64,000 nucleotides of DNA from Rikenellaceae bacterium (GCA_021201795.1 JAJQEF010000006.1:62001-126000); one strand, 5' to 3'; shown: positions 9,329 to 18,380, counted from the first letter of the stretch. A program made the numbers and translations. Notes: generated from the letters alone by a model not told the origin.

Positions 9329-9336
9329 TATCTTTG
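9329..9336 (+). promoter_or_regulatory. Bacteroidota -7 box of the MBL-trmD operon
   Basis: TATCTTTG matches TAnnTTTG and lies 19 bases before the ATG at 9356; it is divergent from the rlmD promoter. Confidence 0.7.
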
Positions 9337-9355
9337 TCTAAAATTAACAGAAAAC

Positions 9356-10021
9356 ATGATAAATCTTGCGTTACTTCCATTTAATTCATTTCAGGAAAAT
9401 ACATATATCCTCTCGGATGAAACAGGCGAGTGTATAATTGTCGATCCGGGAAACAGCAATGAAAGGGAAGATCAGAAAATTTCCTCTTACATTGAAAAAA
9501 ACGAACTTAAACCGGTAATGATTGTAAACACTCACGGGCATGTGGATCATTTGCTCGGGGCCGATTATTTGAAAAAAAAATATAATATTCCTTTTGCTTT
9601 GCGCAGGGAAGACGAGTTTCTTGTTGATACAGCTCCGGTGCAGGGACGCATGTATGGTTTCAATATCGACGAAGCGCCATCCGTGGATATGTATCTCGAA
9701 AATACGGAAACCCTTAAATTCGGCAACAGCATATTACAGATTATTCATACTCCGGGACATTCTCCGGGACATATCTCTATTTACAGTAAGGATAACAAAT
9801 TCGTGATAACAGGCGATGTACTGTTTATGGGGAGCATAGGACGCACCGATCTCCCCGGAGGCGATTATAAACAACTGATGCAGAGTATACTTGGTAAGCT
9901 CATACCGTTGGGTACAGATGTTACTGTTTATCCTGGTCACGGACGTTCGAGCACGATAGGGGTAGAAATGGAACGGAATCCGTTTATTTCGGAAGTAATT
10001 AACGGCGACGTAAATTTTTAA
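9356..10021 (+). CDS. Metallo-beta-lactamase-fold hydrolase, glyoxalase II-like
   Basis: The 221-residue protein has the full metal-binding set of the glyoxalase II branch: THGHVDH for the first metal pair, HTPGHSPGH for the next His, GDVLF for the bridging Asp, and YPGHG for the last His. Members hydrolyse thioesters such as S-lactoylglutathione, or bacillithiol/persulfide analogues. Bacteroidales generally lack glutathione, so the real substrate is unclear. The start at 9356 is preferred because the frame extension upstream covers the promoter. The gene sits three bases before trmD. Confidence 0.9.
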   Translation: MINLALLPFNSFQENTYILSDETGECIIVDPGNSNEREDQKISSYIEKNELKPVMIVNTHGHVDHLLGADYLKKKYNIPFALRREDEFLVDTAPVQGRMYGFNIDEAPSVDMYLENTETLKFGNSILQIIHTPGHSPGHISIYSKDNKFVITGDVLFMGSIGRTDLPGGDYKQLMQSILGKLIPLGTDVTVYPGHGRSSTIGVEMERNPFISEVINGDVNF

Positions 10022-10024
10022 GTT

Positions 10025-10705
10025 GTGAGAATAGACATACTTACCGTCGTTCCCGAACTTCTGGATAGCCCGTTGAACGAGTCCATTCTTAAAAGGGCTC
10101 AGAATGCAGGACTTGTAGAGATATGTGTGCATAATCTGAGGGATTATACGGAAGATAAACACAGGCGCGTGGATGATTATCCGTTCGGCGGTGATGCAGG
10201 AATGGTAATAAGGGTGGAACCTGTTTTTAATGCAGTAAATCATTTGAAGTCCGAAAGAGATTACGATGAGGTTATTTACACGTCTCCGGATGGTGAAAAC
10301 TATTCGCAAAGGGAGGCAAACCGTTTATCTACCTTAAAGAATATAATAATACTTTGCGGACACTATAAAGGAATAGATCATAGAATCAGAGAACATCTCA
10401 TTACTAAAGAGATATCTATAGGCGATTATGTACTTACGGGTGGGGAACTCGCCGCTGCCGTAATAACCGACAGTATCGTCAGAATAGTACCGGGTGCCAT
10501 CGGCGATGAAACATCTGCGTTAACGGATAGTTTCCAGGACAATCTTCTTGCGCCTCCCGTTTACACGAGACCGGCGGAATTTAACGGATGGAAGGTGCCT
10601 GAAATTTTACTCTCGGGGAACTTCGGTAAAATAAAAAAATGGCAGGAACAGATATCATTGGAGAGAACAAAGCTGCTGAGACCTGATCTTTTAAAAGATA
10701 AGTAA
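10025..10705 (+). CDS. trmD: tRNA (guanine-N1)-methyltransferase TrmD
   Basis: TrmD methylates G37 next to the anticodon and so prevents +1 frameshifting. The 226-residue protein shows the SPOUT trefoil-knot signatures: [12 protein letters not shown] near residues 56-66, [11 protein letters not shown] near 117, and [14 protein letters not shown] near 140. The start codon is GTG at 10025. Its stop overlaps the ATG of the next gene by one base (TAATG), so the lipoprotein gene downstream is translationally coupled. It shares the promoter of the upstream MBL gene. Confidence 0.97.
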   Translation: MRIDILTVVPELLDSPLNESILKRAQNAGLVEICVHNLRDYTEDKHRRVDDYPFGGDAGMVIRVEPVFNAVNHLKSERDYDEVIYTSPDGENYSQREANRLSTLKNIIILCGHYKGIDHRIREHLITKEISIGDYVLTGGELAAAVITDSIVRIVPGAIGDETSALTDSFQDNLLAPPVYTRPAEFNGWKVPEILLSGNFGKIKKWQEQISLERTKLLRPDLLKDK

Positions 10706-11826
10706 TGAAATTCCTCTGTTTGTTTTTAATTTTAATGTTCTTAGGAGGTTGTCGTAGTAATAACGATCTTGTGATAAATGGTAACACCGTAGGAATAAAT
10801 GATTCGAAGGTTTATCTTACCAAATTCAATGGCCGAGATTACCAACAACAAGACAGTACATATCTCAAAAACGGGCATTTTAAATTAGAAGTCAGAAAAG
10901 TTGTTTATCCGGAACAGTTATATATATCTTTAGGAGATTATAATATACCGTTTATTTCGGAGAAAGGAACGTTGAATATCGATGTGGATATCGATAATTC
11001 TAAAGTGAAAATTTCCGACACTCCCTCGAATGATTTAGTGGATATTTACAGGACGGAAGATATTTCCCTTTCTAATAAGTTGGATAGTTTAATTATCCTG
11101 AGGGATTTATATATTTACTGGAACGATACTTTAAATCAACAGAGATTAAATTCTGAGATTCAGCGGATTAGTGTTCATAGAAAAACAGTTCTGGAGGACC
11201 TGATAAGGAAAAACAGTGGAAATTATGGAGCAGCTTATATTTTATCCGAATCGGATACTTACGGATTTTCTTATACGCAGGTCGATTCGTTGATAAATCT
11301 ATTATCACACGTGCTTCCCGATAATGCCTTTAGCCGTAAGCTGATCAACCGGAGGAATATTCTATTTTCAGTTTCCAAAGGGCAGGAAATGCAGGATTTT
11401 ACTTTGTTTTCGCCCGAAGGAGAAAGAGTAAATCTGTCCTCGTACACAGGCAATTATCTGATACTGGATTTTTGGGCCCCTGGTTATTCCGAAAGTGAGA
11501 GGATTAACCGTAATTACAAAAGTATATATGGGAAATATCATAATCAGGGTGTTGAAATAATCTCTGTATATGTCGGACGCGATCTGGATGAATGGCGTAA
11601 TTCAATAACAGAGAATAATTATAACTGGAAGCATTTATCTCAGCTAAGAGGATGGGATAGCGATATTCTAAAGAAGTATGGCGTCATAGCCCTGCCGCAT
11701 AATGTTATCATCGACCCTGACGGTAAAATAATCGATAATTTAGTATTCGGGCACGATCTGGAATTACTTCTTGAAAATGAATTCACAAAAGATAACAATA
11801 TAGAATTACCTGATATTGTCGACTAA
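10705..11826 (+). CDS. Thioredoxin-fold lipoprotein (DUF4369/TlpA-like) without CxxC
   Basis: This 373-residue protein begins with a lipoprotein signal, the lipobox being LGGC with Cys16 as the lipidated residue. Residues 20-110 look like the DUF4369 beta-domain common in Bacteroidota TlpA/ResA-type proteins. Residues 225-350 follow the AhpC/TSA-thioredoxin pattern, including the cis-proline stretch ALPHNVIIDPDG. Where such proteins normally carry WCxxC, this one has WAPGYSES, so both redox cysteines are replaced (Tyr261 and Ser264). It cannot be a dithiol oxidoreductase; a binding or structural role in the periplasm is more likely. It starts within the trmD stop codon, and its 3' end overlaps the convergent GNAT gene by 21 bases. 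Confidence 0.85.
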   Translation: MKFLCLFLILMFLGGCRSNNDLVINGNTVGINDSKVYLTKFNGRDYQQQDSTYLKNGHFKLEVRKVVYPEQLYISLGDYNIPFISEKGTLNIDVDIDNSKVKISDTPSNDLVDIYRTEDISLSNKLDSLIILRDLYIYWNDTLNQQRLNSEIQRISVHRKTVLEDLIRKNSGNYGAAYILSESDTYGFSYTQVDSLINLLSHVLPDNAFSRKLINRRNILFSVSKGQEMQDFTLFSPEGERVNLSSYTGNYLILDFWAPGYSESERINRNYKSIYGKYHNQGVEIISVYVGRDLDEWRNSITENNYNWKHLSQLRGWDSDILKKYGVIALPHNVIIDPDGKIIDNLVFGHDLELLLENEFTKDNNIELPDIVD

Positions 11827-12561
11827 AGAAGTAAATTTTTTATCCGTAAGGATTTCATTTGTAACAAATTTCCCGTTATAACACAATGAATAAGTAGTAA
11901 ACGGCACGTGTGAATTTTGTGCTTTGGAAGATGTATCGAACTTGATTATATTAATTTTTTCGTTTAATTTATCTGCTGTTTCTTTTATTACTCCCACATA
12001 CTTTTCAGTAAAAGGACATTGATTGGAATAATATAATTCGAAGCCTGAATCATTAGAGTGATCGTCCTTAACGTTATTATTGAATGTAGGTGTTGTGGAA
12101 TTATCATTGAACGGAAGATAGTATAGATGAAAAAACGGTTCGGCAGAATCAGCAAATTTAAATCCTTTATATTTCAGGTATTTAGGGTCGGCAAGAAAAG
12201 GTCTTTTTTTATCGGACGATAAAATGACCAATCCTTCCTTTCCCTTTTCTTTCGAGTCCCGAATGCAGCCTTCCAGCAATTCATTTGAAAATCCCTGACC
12301 CTTATATTGTCCCGATACCCACAGACAGTTTATAAACATATAATTCGGAGCAGTTACCGGATACCATGCGTTTTCTGCCGGAATGTATTCGATAAAAACT
12401 TTTCCCCGGATATTGCCTTTCAGGAAAACCAGGCCGTTATTGAATTCTTTAGAGAGCCATGTTTTTTTATTAAAGACGCAGTTCTCACCTTTTTTTTCTG
12501 AGATAGCACAGCAAATATGTTCTTTTTCTATATTTTCGGCGGTAACCTTTATAAACTCCAT
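11806..12561 (-). CDS. GNAT N-acetyltransferase fused to a YoaP-like domain
   Basis: The N-terminal 140 residues are a GNAT acetyltransferase, with the acetyl-CoA loop QYKGQGFSNELL at residues 85-96. The C-terminal part from about residue 172 resembles the YoaP thioredoxin-like domain, with a CPFT motif at Cys182 and a FTTYSLCYNGKFVTNEIL tail. A linker rich in Asn, Asp and Ser joins the two. Acceptor substrate and the role of the cysteine are unknown. It begins directly after the typA stop, so it is probably carried on the typA transcript, and its 3' end overlaps the convergent lipoprotein gene. Confidence 0.85.
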   Translation of the reverse strand: MEFIKVTAENIEKEHICCAISEKKGENCVFNKKTWLSKEFNNGLVFLKGNIRGKVFIEYIPAENAWYPVTAPNYMFINCLWVSGQYKGQGFSNELLEGCIRDSKEKGKEGLVILSSDKKRPFLADPKYLKYKGFKFADSAEPFFHLYYLPFNDNSTTPTFNNNVKDDHSNDSGFELYYSNQCPFTEKYVGVIKETADKLNEKINIIKFDTSSKAQNSHVPFTTYSLCYNGKFVTNEILTDKKFTSLVDNIR

Positions 12562-14361
12562 TTATGATTTAGCTCTTTTTCTGTCTGTTTCGTTAAGAAT
12601 TATCTTTCTCAATCTTATTGATTTCGGTGTAACTTCCACGTATTCATCGTCTTTTATATACTCGAGAGCTTCTTCCAAAGAGAAGATTATAGGCGGTGCG
12701 ATACTTGTTTTCTCATCGCTTCCACTTGCACGCATATTGGTGAGTTTTTTAGATTTGGTAAGATTGATTACCATATCCTCCTGACGACTATTTTCACCCA
12801 CAATCTGTCCGCAATATATCTCTTCACCCGGAGCGATAAAGAATTTACCTCTATCTTGAAGCTTGTTTATCGCATAAGCAAAAGACTGTCCGGTCTCCAT
12901 AGCTATAAGTGACCCGTTAATACGAGTCTCTATCTCACCTTTATACGGTTCAAATCCTTTCAGCCTGTGAGACATTACAGCTTCTCCTGCAGTGGCTGTA
13001 AGCATATTGCTTCTTAAACCGATAATACCGCGTGACGGTATTTCAAAAGTCAACCGGGTACGGTCGTCGGATGTCTCCATATTTAGAAGGGTGCCTTTTC
13101 TTTTTGTTACCAGTTCGATCGCTTTACCTGAAAATTCTTCGGGCAGATCGATTATAAGTTCTTCTACCGGTTCGCATTTTTTACCGTCGACTTCTTTTAT
13201 GATAACCTGCGGTTGGCCGACCTGCAATTCATAACCTTCACGTCTCATGGTCTCGATTAGCACGCTCAGGTGAAGTACTCCGCGTCCGAAAACTACAAAA
13301 CTGTCAGCACTGATTCCCGGCTCCACCCGAAGTGCCAGATTTTTTTCCAATTCGCGTTCGAGCCTCTCCTTGATATGCCTTGAGGTAACGCATTTTCCTT
13401 CCTTGCCGAAAAAAGGAGAGTCGTTGATAGTAAATACCATGCTCATAGTCGGTTCGTCGATCGCTATCGGTTCAAGTGGTTCAGGATTTTCATAATCGCA
13501 TATAGTATCTCCGATATCGAAACCTTCCACACCGACTATGGCGCATATCTCACCGCATTTGACTTCATCCACTTTTGTTTTACCGAGTCCGTCGAAAACC
13601 ATTAATTCTTTTATCCGGGTTTTAACCAGAGTTTTACCATTCCTTTTTGCGAGAGTTATCGGCATACCCGATTTTAAACTTCCCCTTGTCAATTTACCTA
13701 CGGCGATACGTCCTATGTATGATGAATATTCCAACGAGGATATAAGCAACTGCGGAGTCCCTTCTGCTGTTTCCGGTTCGGGAATTTCATCTATTATGGT
13801 ATCCAGAAGTGGAATAATACTGTCTGTCTGCTGTTTACTTACGTGTGACATCCATCCCTGCTTGGCACTGCCGTATACTGTTTTAAAATCAAGTTGTTCT
13901 TCAGTTGCGTCCAAAGTAAACATCAGGTCGAAAACTTCCTCATGGACCTCATCTGGGCGACAATTGGGCTTGTCTACCTTATTTATAACTACGATAGGCT
14001 TTTTACCTAACGACAGAGCTTTTTGTAGTACGAAACGCGTTTGCGGCATGGTTCCTTCGAATGCATCCACGAGAAGCAGTACACCGTCGGCCATATTCAG
14101 AACCCTTTCTACCTCTCCACCGAAATCGGAGTGGCCCGGAGTATCAATGATATTTATTTTGTAATCCTTATAAGTAACTGATACGTTTTTTGATAAAATA
14201 GTTATACCTCTTTCTCTTTCGAGGTCGTTGTTATCGAGTATAAGCTCTCCTGATTTTTCGTTGTTTCTGAAAAGGTTTCCTTGAAGGATCATTTTGTCGA
14301 CAAGAGTGGTTTTTCCATGGTCGACATGGGCAATGATCGCAATATTACGTAATTTTTGCAT
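12562..14361 (-). CDS. typA: Ribosome-associated translational GTPase TypA/BipA
   Basis: This 599-residue EF-G-like GTPase takes part in 50S assembly and stress adaptation. G1 is AHVDHGKTT at residues 10-18, switch II is DTPGHSDFGGEVERV with the catalytic His intact, and G4 is NKVD. The C-terminal region with RLKGFEPYKGEI and the basic end are typical of BipA. Full length, no defects seen. It is divergent from aroB, with a -7 box 23-30 bases before its ATG, and directly abuts the GNAT-YoaP gene. Confidence 0.97.
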   Translation of the reverse strand: MQKLRNIAIIAHVDHGKTTLVDKMILQGNLFRNNEKSGELILDNNDLERERGITILSKNVSVTYKDYKINIIDTPGHSDFGGEVERVLNMADGVLLLVDAFEGTMPQTRFVLQKALSLGKKPIVVINKVDKPNCRPDEVHEEVFDLMFTLDATEEQLDFKTVYGSAKQGWMSHVSKQQTDSIIPLLDTIIDEIPEPETAEGTPQLLISSLEYSSYIGRIAVGKLTRGSLKSGMPITLAKRNGKTLVKTRIKELMVFDGLGKTKVDEVKCGEICAIVGVEGFDIGDTICDYENPEPLEPIAIDEPTMSMVFTINDSPFFGKEGKCVTSRHIKERLERELEKNLALRVEPGISADSFVVFGRGVLHLSVLIETMRREGYELQVGQPQVIIKEVDGKKCEPVEELIIDLPEEFSGKAIELVTKRKGTLLNMETSDDRTRLTFEIPSRGIIGLRSNMLTATAGEAVMSHRLKGFEPYKGEIETRINGSLIAMETGQSFAYAINKLQDRGKFFIAPGEEIYCGQIVGENSRQEDMVINLTKSKKLTNMRASGSDEKTSIAPPIIFSLEEALEYIKDDEYVEVTPKSIRLRKIILNETDRKRAKS

Positions 14362-14383
14362 TCTGGAATTTTTAAATCGCGGA

Positions 14384-14391
14384 CAAAGGTA
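14384..14391 (-). promoter_or_regulatory. Bacteroidota -7 box of typA
   Basis: On the minus strand this reads TACCTTTG, an exact TAnnTTTG match upstream of typA. Confidence 0.65.
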
Positions 14392-14413
14392 ATGCTAATT
14401 ATTTAATATTATT

Positions 14414-14421
14414 TATTTTTG
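14414..14421 (+). promoter_or_regulatory. Bacteroidota -7 box of aroB
   Basis: TATTTTTG matches TAnnTTTG and lies 18 bases before the aroB ATG at 14440. Confidence 0.6.
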
Positions 14422-14439
14422 TACGATTATATTGATATC

Positions 14440-15480
14440 ATGAAAGAAATATTAAAAGTAAAAAGAGGGGACGGCAGTTATTCGGAGGTCGCAATAGGCG
14501 ACGTTATAGATACATTGGATAATTATCTGCCTAAAGTAAAAAAGATGATTGTAATAACAGATGAAAATGTTTATAAGTACTATAATACCTTTATCGATAA
14601 GTACGAAAAAATAGTAATTGGACTCGGAGAAAAAAATAAATCCCTGAAAACGCTCGATTATATTTACGGCGAACTTCTGAGGATGGGTGCTGACCGCGGA
14701 AGTTATATTGTCGGATTCGGCGGCGGTATCGTTACCGATATTGCAGGTTTTGCTGCTTCTACTTATATGCGCGGTCTGGGGTTCGGATTCGTGGCAACTA
14801 CTCTGCTTGCTCAGGTAGACGCCAGTGTGGGCGGAAAGAACGGAGTCAATTTCGAAGGCTTTAAAAATATGATAGGTGTGTTCAATCAGCCTGATTTCGT
14901 TCTGTGCGATATTTCTGTACTTTCTTCTCTGCCTGAGAGGGAATTCCGTTCTGGCCTTGCCGAGGTTATTAAATCCGGCCTTATTTTGGATAAAGGATTG
15001 TTCGAGTTATTCGAACATAATTCTTATGATGACTTCCGAAATAATAAAGAACTTCTTTTCGAGGCGGTGACGCGTGCCGTTGCAGTGAAAAAAACTATTG
15101 TGGAAATCGACGAACGTGAAACAGGGGATCGCAAAAAACTGAATCTGGGGCATACGTTTGCTCATGCTATCGAGAAATGCAGCCGTGAATTCGTGCATGG
15201 GGAAGCTGTGGGTATAGGGATGAGAATTATTGCGGATGTTTCCTTAAATGAAGGATTGATAACTTCCGCTCAAAGGGATTCTATCAGTAAAGTTTTGGAT
15301 AATGCTGGATTGCCCGTGGAATCGGGAATTCCGATGCCTCAACTTATGGAAGCGTTGAAAAACGATAAAAAGAAAGAATCCGATTCGGTTAGTCTCATTT
15401 TGATGAAAGGAATAGGGGAGTGCGTTATTCGTAAATACAAATTCGATGAAATAAACGGTATTATAAAAAATGCAGATTGA
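14440..15480 (+). CDS. aroB: 3-dehydroquinate synthase
   Basis: AroB converts DAHP to 3-dehydroquinate, the second step of the shikimate pathway. The 346-residue protein has the NAD-binding GFGGGIVTDIAGF block near residue 95, the LLAQVDASVGGKNGVNF active-site segment near 125, and the zinc ligands in LAEVIKSGL, NLGHTFAHAIE and FVHGEAVGIGM. The start at 14440 is chosen because an earlier in-frame ATG lies in the promoter. The stop sits inside a bidirectional terminator shared with the convergent gene. Confidence 0.97.
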   Translation: MKEILKVKRGDGSYSEVAIGDVIDTLDNYLPKVKKMIVITDENVYKYYNTFIDKYEKIVIGLGEKNKSLKTLDYIYGELLRMGADRGSYIVGFGGGIVTDIAGFAASTYMRGLGFGFVATTLLAQVDASVGGKNGVNFEGFKNMIGVFNQPDFVLCDISVLSSLPEREFRSGLAEVIKSGLILDKGLFELFEHNSYDDFRNNKELLFEAVTRAVAVKKTIVEIDERETGDRKKLNLGHTFAHAIEKCSREFVHGEAVGIGMRIIADVSLNEGLITSAQRDSISKVLDNAGLPVESGIPMPQLMEALKNDKKKESDSVSLILMKGIGECVIRKYKFDEINGIIKNAD

Positions 15481-15496
15481 AACTCTGCATTTTATT
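15467..15496. terminator. Bidirectional terminator between aroB and the HExxH gene
   Basis: A 10-bp perfect stem (AAAATGCAGA / TCTGCATTTT) with a 7-base loop has T runs on both sides. The stops of both convergent genes lie within or beside it. Confidence 0.8.
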
Positions 15497-16847
15497 CTGT
15501 GAAAAATATTATTTCATGATTTTCTATTAGCGGAAGTCTGTTTGCATTGTATATTGCATTCATGTAAAGTCCTAATGAATAATACCAATTAGGTTCGAGA
15601 ATTACACTTATTTTTAAATTCCTGTTATCAAGCCATTCTATTCCGTTAAGATGAGGGAACGACTCTTTTCCTAATTTACCGTCGGCCAGCCCTAGCTGGT
15701 CGGTGTACATTTCTTTGTTGAAAGTATATATTATTTCGGTCGTAGTAAATGGAACTGTTTTGCCGGATATTGATGTGGATATTACTCTGGGGGACCGGTC
15801 CGTATCGTACGTTATCACATTTTCGATGCTGTCGAAATAATTTATCATCACAGGAATGAAGTCATAAAGTGTTTGGTATTTTTCTCTGTCATTCTCGTAA
15901 TTATCGAAAATTTTATTAAATGATTCCGTAAGAATAAAGCCGTCTCTAATATTCCTGCTTATAATATGGGATACATCCTTATATTTATTATAACGCAGTT
16001 CCATCGTCCGGACTAAAGTTTCATACATGGCTCCATCCATGCCGTAATTGCCGAGTTTTCCTATCCGGTCATACTGATTGGCCCATATTTTTCGTGATAC
16101 GTAGAAAAGATCGTTGAGACAACTATCTATCACAGGATTACAGAAACTATGACAAATTTCATGGACAATCAAATCCTGTCCTATTGCGGCATCAAGATCC
16201 AGTCTTCCATTCTCGTAATTCGATACTAATCCTATAATTGCGTAAGATATTCTCTTATTGTTTTGGTCGAGCATAGGTATGCCGTAATTATTTCTTCCGA
16301 TTACCGGACTTAATATTATTTCGTAATTTCCGGCAGTGCCGAAAAATTCTTCGAACCAGTCGAAATTTATTTTATCGATTATGGTCGTATCGAACTCTTC
16401 TGTAAGATTATGAAATAACTTGTTATTTTTTTTGAAAAATTCTTTGAAATCGGTTTTATTATAAAAATCGTTTAATTGACAGATAAATTGAGGTAAAGAA
16501 TCGAAAAATTTAAAATTTCTGAAATAGTCTTCGTTTTCTGTCCTTAATGCAATAGAATCGGTAATTTTTATATTTACCGCAAGAGCCAGTACTTTTTCGA
16601 AAGCAAAACCTTGGTTATGGATATTCGAAGCTGTTCTTATAACTTCATGATTTTTATAATCAGAAAAATATTCCCTGATGTCGGAAATATATTCCGGAAT
16701 AAATTTATAGTTAAAGGCCTCATCTCCTGCAAGATGTGCAATGATTGTCATTAATTCTACACGTTCGTCCACAGTTGATTTAATACCTGAAAACCCATAG
16801 GAATAATTGAATATTAGAAAAAAATATAGTAAAAATTTAGTTTTCAT
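15492..16847 (-). CDS. Secreted DUF4932-like protein with HExxH motif
   Basis: The 451-residue protein starts with a signal peptide (MKTKFLLYFFLIFNYSYG). It has a zinc-protease-like motif HEICHSF, with His229, Glu230 and His233, and a possible third ligand Glu further on in GAMYETLVRTMELR. The overall pattern fits DUF4932-type proteins of Bacteroidota, which are predicted metalloproteases of unknown substrate. I start it at 16847 because the ten residues upstream spoil the signal peptide and would place the start inside a perfect inverted repeat. The gene stands alone, convergent with aroB and divergent from the CoA-transferase. Confidence 0.8.
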   Translation of the reverse strand: MKTKFLLYFFLIFNYSYGFSGIKSTVDERVELMTIIAHLAGDEAFNYKFIPEYISDIREYFSDYKNHEVIRTASNIHNQGFAFEKVLALAVNIKITDSIALRTENEDYFRNFKFFDSLPQFICQLNDFYNKTDFKEFFKKNNKLFHNLTEEFDTTIIDKINFDWFEEFFGTAGNYEIILSPVIGRNNYGIPMLDQNNKRISYAIIGLVSNYENGRLDLDAAIGQDLIVHEICHSFCNPVIDSCLNDLFYVSRKIWANQYDRIGKLGNYGMDGAMYETLVRTMELRYNKYKDVSHIISRNIRDGFILTESFNKIFDNYENDREKYQTLYDFIPVMINYFDSIENVITYDTDRSPRVISTSISGKTVPFTTTEIIYTFNKEMYTDQLGLADGKLGKESFPHLNGIEWLDNRNLKISVILEPNWYYSLGLYMNAIYNANRLPLIENHEIIFFTE

Positions 16848-16860
16848 ATATCGTTTAGTC

Positions 16861-16890
16861 TTTTGATAAATATACATACATTTATCAAAA
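16861..16890. repeat. Perfect 11-bp inverted repeat, candidate operator or leader hairpin
   Basis: TTTTGATAAAT and ATTTATCAAAA are exact reverse complements separated by 8 bases. The element ends 13 bases before the ATG of the HExxH gene on the minus strand and lies on the divergent side of the CoA-transferase promoter. Confidence 0.7.
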
Positions 16891-16940
16891 TATTAAAAAC
16901 TTAGTGTCGGTTTATAAATCAAATTATTATATTTTTTTAT

Positions 16941-16948
16941 TATTTTTG
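16941..16948 (+). promoter_or_regulatory. Bacteroidota -7 box of the CoA-transferase gene
   Basis: TATTTTTG matches TAnnTTTG and lies 36 bases before the ATG at 16985. Confidence 0.6.
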
Positions 16949-16984
16949 TTGGCTTAAAATAAATACTCAACAACTTACAAATAA

Positions 16985-18310
16985 ATGAAGAACGATATTA
17001 AATTTACCACGCCGGAAGAAGCGGTCAAGGTGATCAAGTCCGGAGATCATGTGCATTTAAGCAGTGTTGCGAGTGCTCCGCAGTGTCTTATTAAGGCTAT
17101 GTGCGCCAGAGGTGAAAATGGAGAACTTAAAAACGTACACATTCACCATTTACATACCGAAGGGCCCGCGCCGTACGCAGATGCTAAATTCGAGGGTGTG
17201 TTCCAACTCGATTCTTTTTTCGTAGGTGGAAATGTACGTAAGGTTACGCAATCAGGTTATGCGGACTATATACCGGTTTTCTTAAGTGAAACACAAAAAT
17301 TATATCGTTCAGGCGCACTTCCTTGTAATGTTGCTATGATACAGGTTTCTCCTCCGGATAAGCATGGTTATGTTTCTCTGGGAACTTCTGTAGACGCGAC
17401 TCTTGCTGCGGTGGAATGTGCGGGAAAAGTTATTGCTGTAGTAAATAAATATGTGCCCCGCGCATTCGGAGATGCTCTTATTCCAGTCTCAAATATAGAT
17501 ATTTTCGTTCAGGACGATACTATGCTCGAAGAGGCTCATTTTACTACTCCAAGTGAAATAGAGGTAGCCATAGGTAAACACTGCGCAGCGCTCATCGAGG
17601 ACGGAGCTTGTCTGCAGATGGGTATCGGTGCTATTCCTAATGCGGTGCTGGCGCAGCTGACTAACCATGAAAACCTCGGTATTCATACTGAAATGTTTGC
17701 CGATGGTGTTCTCCCTCTTGTTGAAAGCGGTGTAATAAATGGATTGAATAAAACCATAGATAAGGGTAAAATGGTCTCTACGTTCCTTATGGGTTCTCAG
17801 GCTGTTTATGATTTTATCGATGATAATCCCGGAGTTGCAATGATGGATGTGGGGTATACTAACGATCCTTTTATTATATCGAGAAATGAAAAAGTAACTG
17901 CTATTAACTCTGCTCTTCAGGTTGATATCACAGGGCAGGTTTGTGCGGACTCCCTCGGTACGACTTTTTATTCAGGAGTAGGCGGTCAGGTTGATTTCAT
18001 CTACGGAGCTTCACTCTCTAAGGGAGGAAAAGCTATTATTGCGATGCCGTCCGTTACTAATAAAGGTGTGAGTAAAATTGCCTCGGTACTTAACAGTGGT
18101 GCAGGTGTCGTTACCACGCGTTCACATATACACTATTTCGTTACGGAATTCGGAGCAGTCGATCTTTATGGTAAGAGTTTACAGGAACGTGCACGTCTTA
18201 TAACAAGCGTGGCTCATCCGGATCATATGGAGGCATTGGATAAGGCGTCGTTCGATCGTTTCGGTCCACATTTCCAATACATAAAAATGAAAACTAAAGT
18301 CTCGGAATAG
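16985..18310 (+). CDS. Acetyl-CoA hydrolase/transferase family CoA-transferase
   Basis: This 441-residue protein belongs to the class I CoA-transferase branch of 4-hydroxybutyrate and butyrate/propionate:acetate CoA-transferases. The catalytic glutamate that forms the CoA thioester is in GIHTEMFADG, and the QMGIGAIPNAV and FYSGVGGQVDF glycine loops bind CoA. Its length fits AbfT/Cat2-like enzymes rather than the roughly 500-residue succinyl-CoA:acetate type. In a fermenting Bacteroidales cell it probably moves CoA between acetate and another acyl group such as propionate, butyrate or succinate; sequence alone does not decide. It is monocistronic, with its own promoter and terminator. Confidence 0.9.
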   Translation: MKNDIKFTTPEEAVKVIKSGDHVHLSSVASAPQCLIKAMCARGENGELKNVHIHHLHTEGPAPYADAKFEGVFQLDSFFVGGNVRKVTQSGYADYIPVFLSETQKLYRSGALPCNVAMIQVSPPDKHGYVSLGTSVDATLAAVECAGKVIAVVNKYVPRAFGDALIPVSNIDIFVQDDTMLEEAHFTTPSEIEVAIGKHCAALIEDGACLQMGIGAIPNAVLAQLTNHENLGIHTEMFADGVLPLVESGVINGLNKTIDKGKMVSTFLMGSQAVYDFIDDNPGVAMMDVGYTNDPFIISRNEKVTAINSALQVDITGQVCADSLGTTFYSGVGGQVDFIYGASLSKGGKAIIAMPSVTNKGVSKIASVLNSGAGVVTTRSHIHYFVTEFGAVDLYGKSLQERARLITSVAHPDHMEALDKASFDRFGPHFQYIKMKTKVSE

Positions 18311-18327
18311 AAGTTTTTTCAAGATAA

Positions 18328-18368
18328 AAGAACCCGGCAATTATATTCTGCCGGGTTCTTTATGTTTT
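18328..18368 (+). terminator. Rho-independent terminator after the CoA-transferase gene
   Basis: A 12-bp perfect stem (AAGAACCCGGCA / TGCCGGGTTCTT) with a 9-base loop is followed by TATGTTTTT. Confidence 0.9.
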
Positions 18369-18380
18369 TAAATTAAATCA

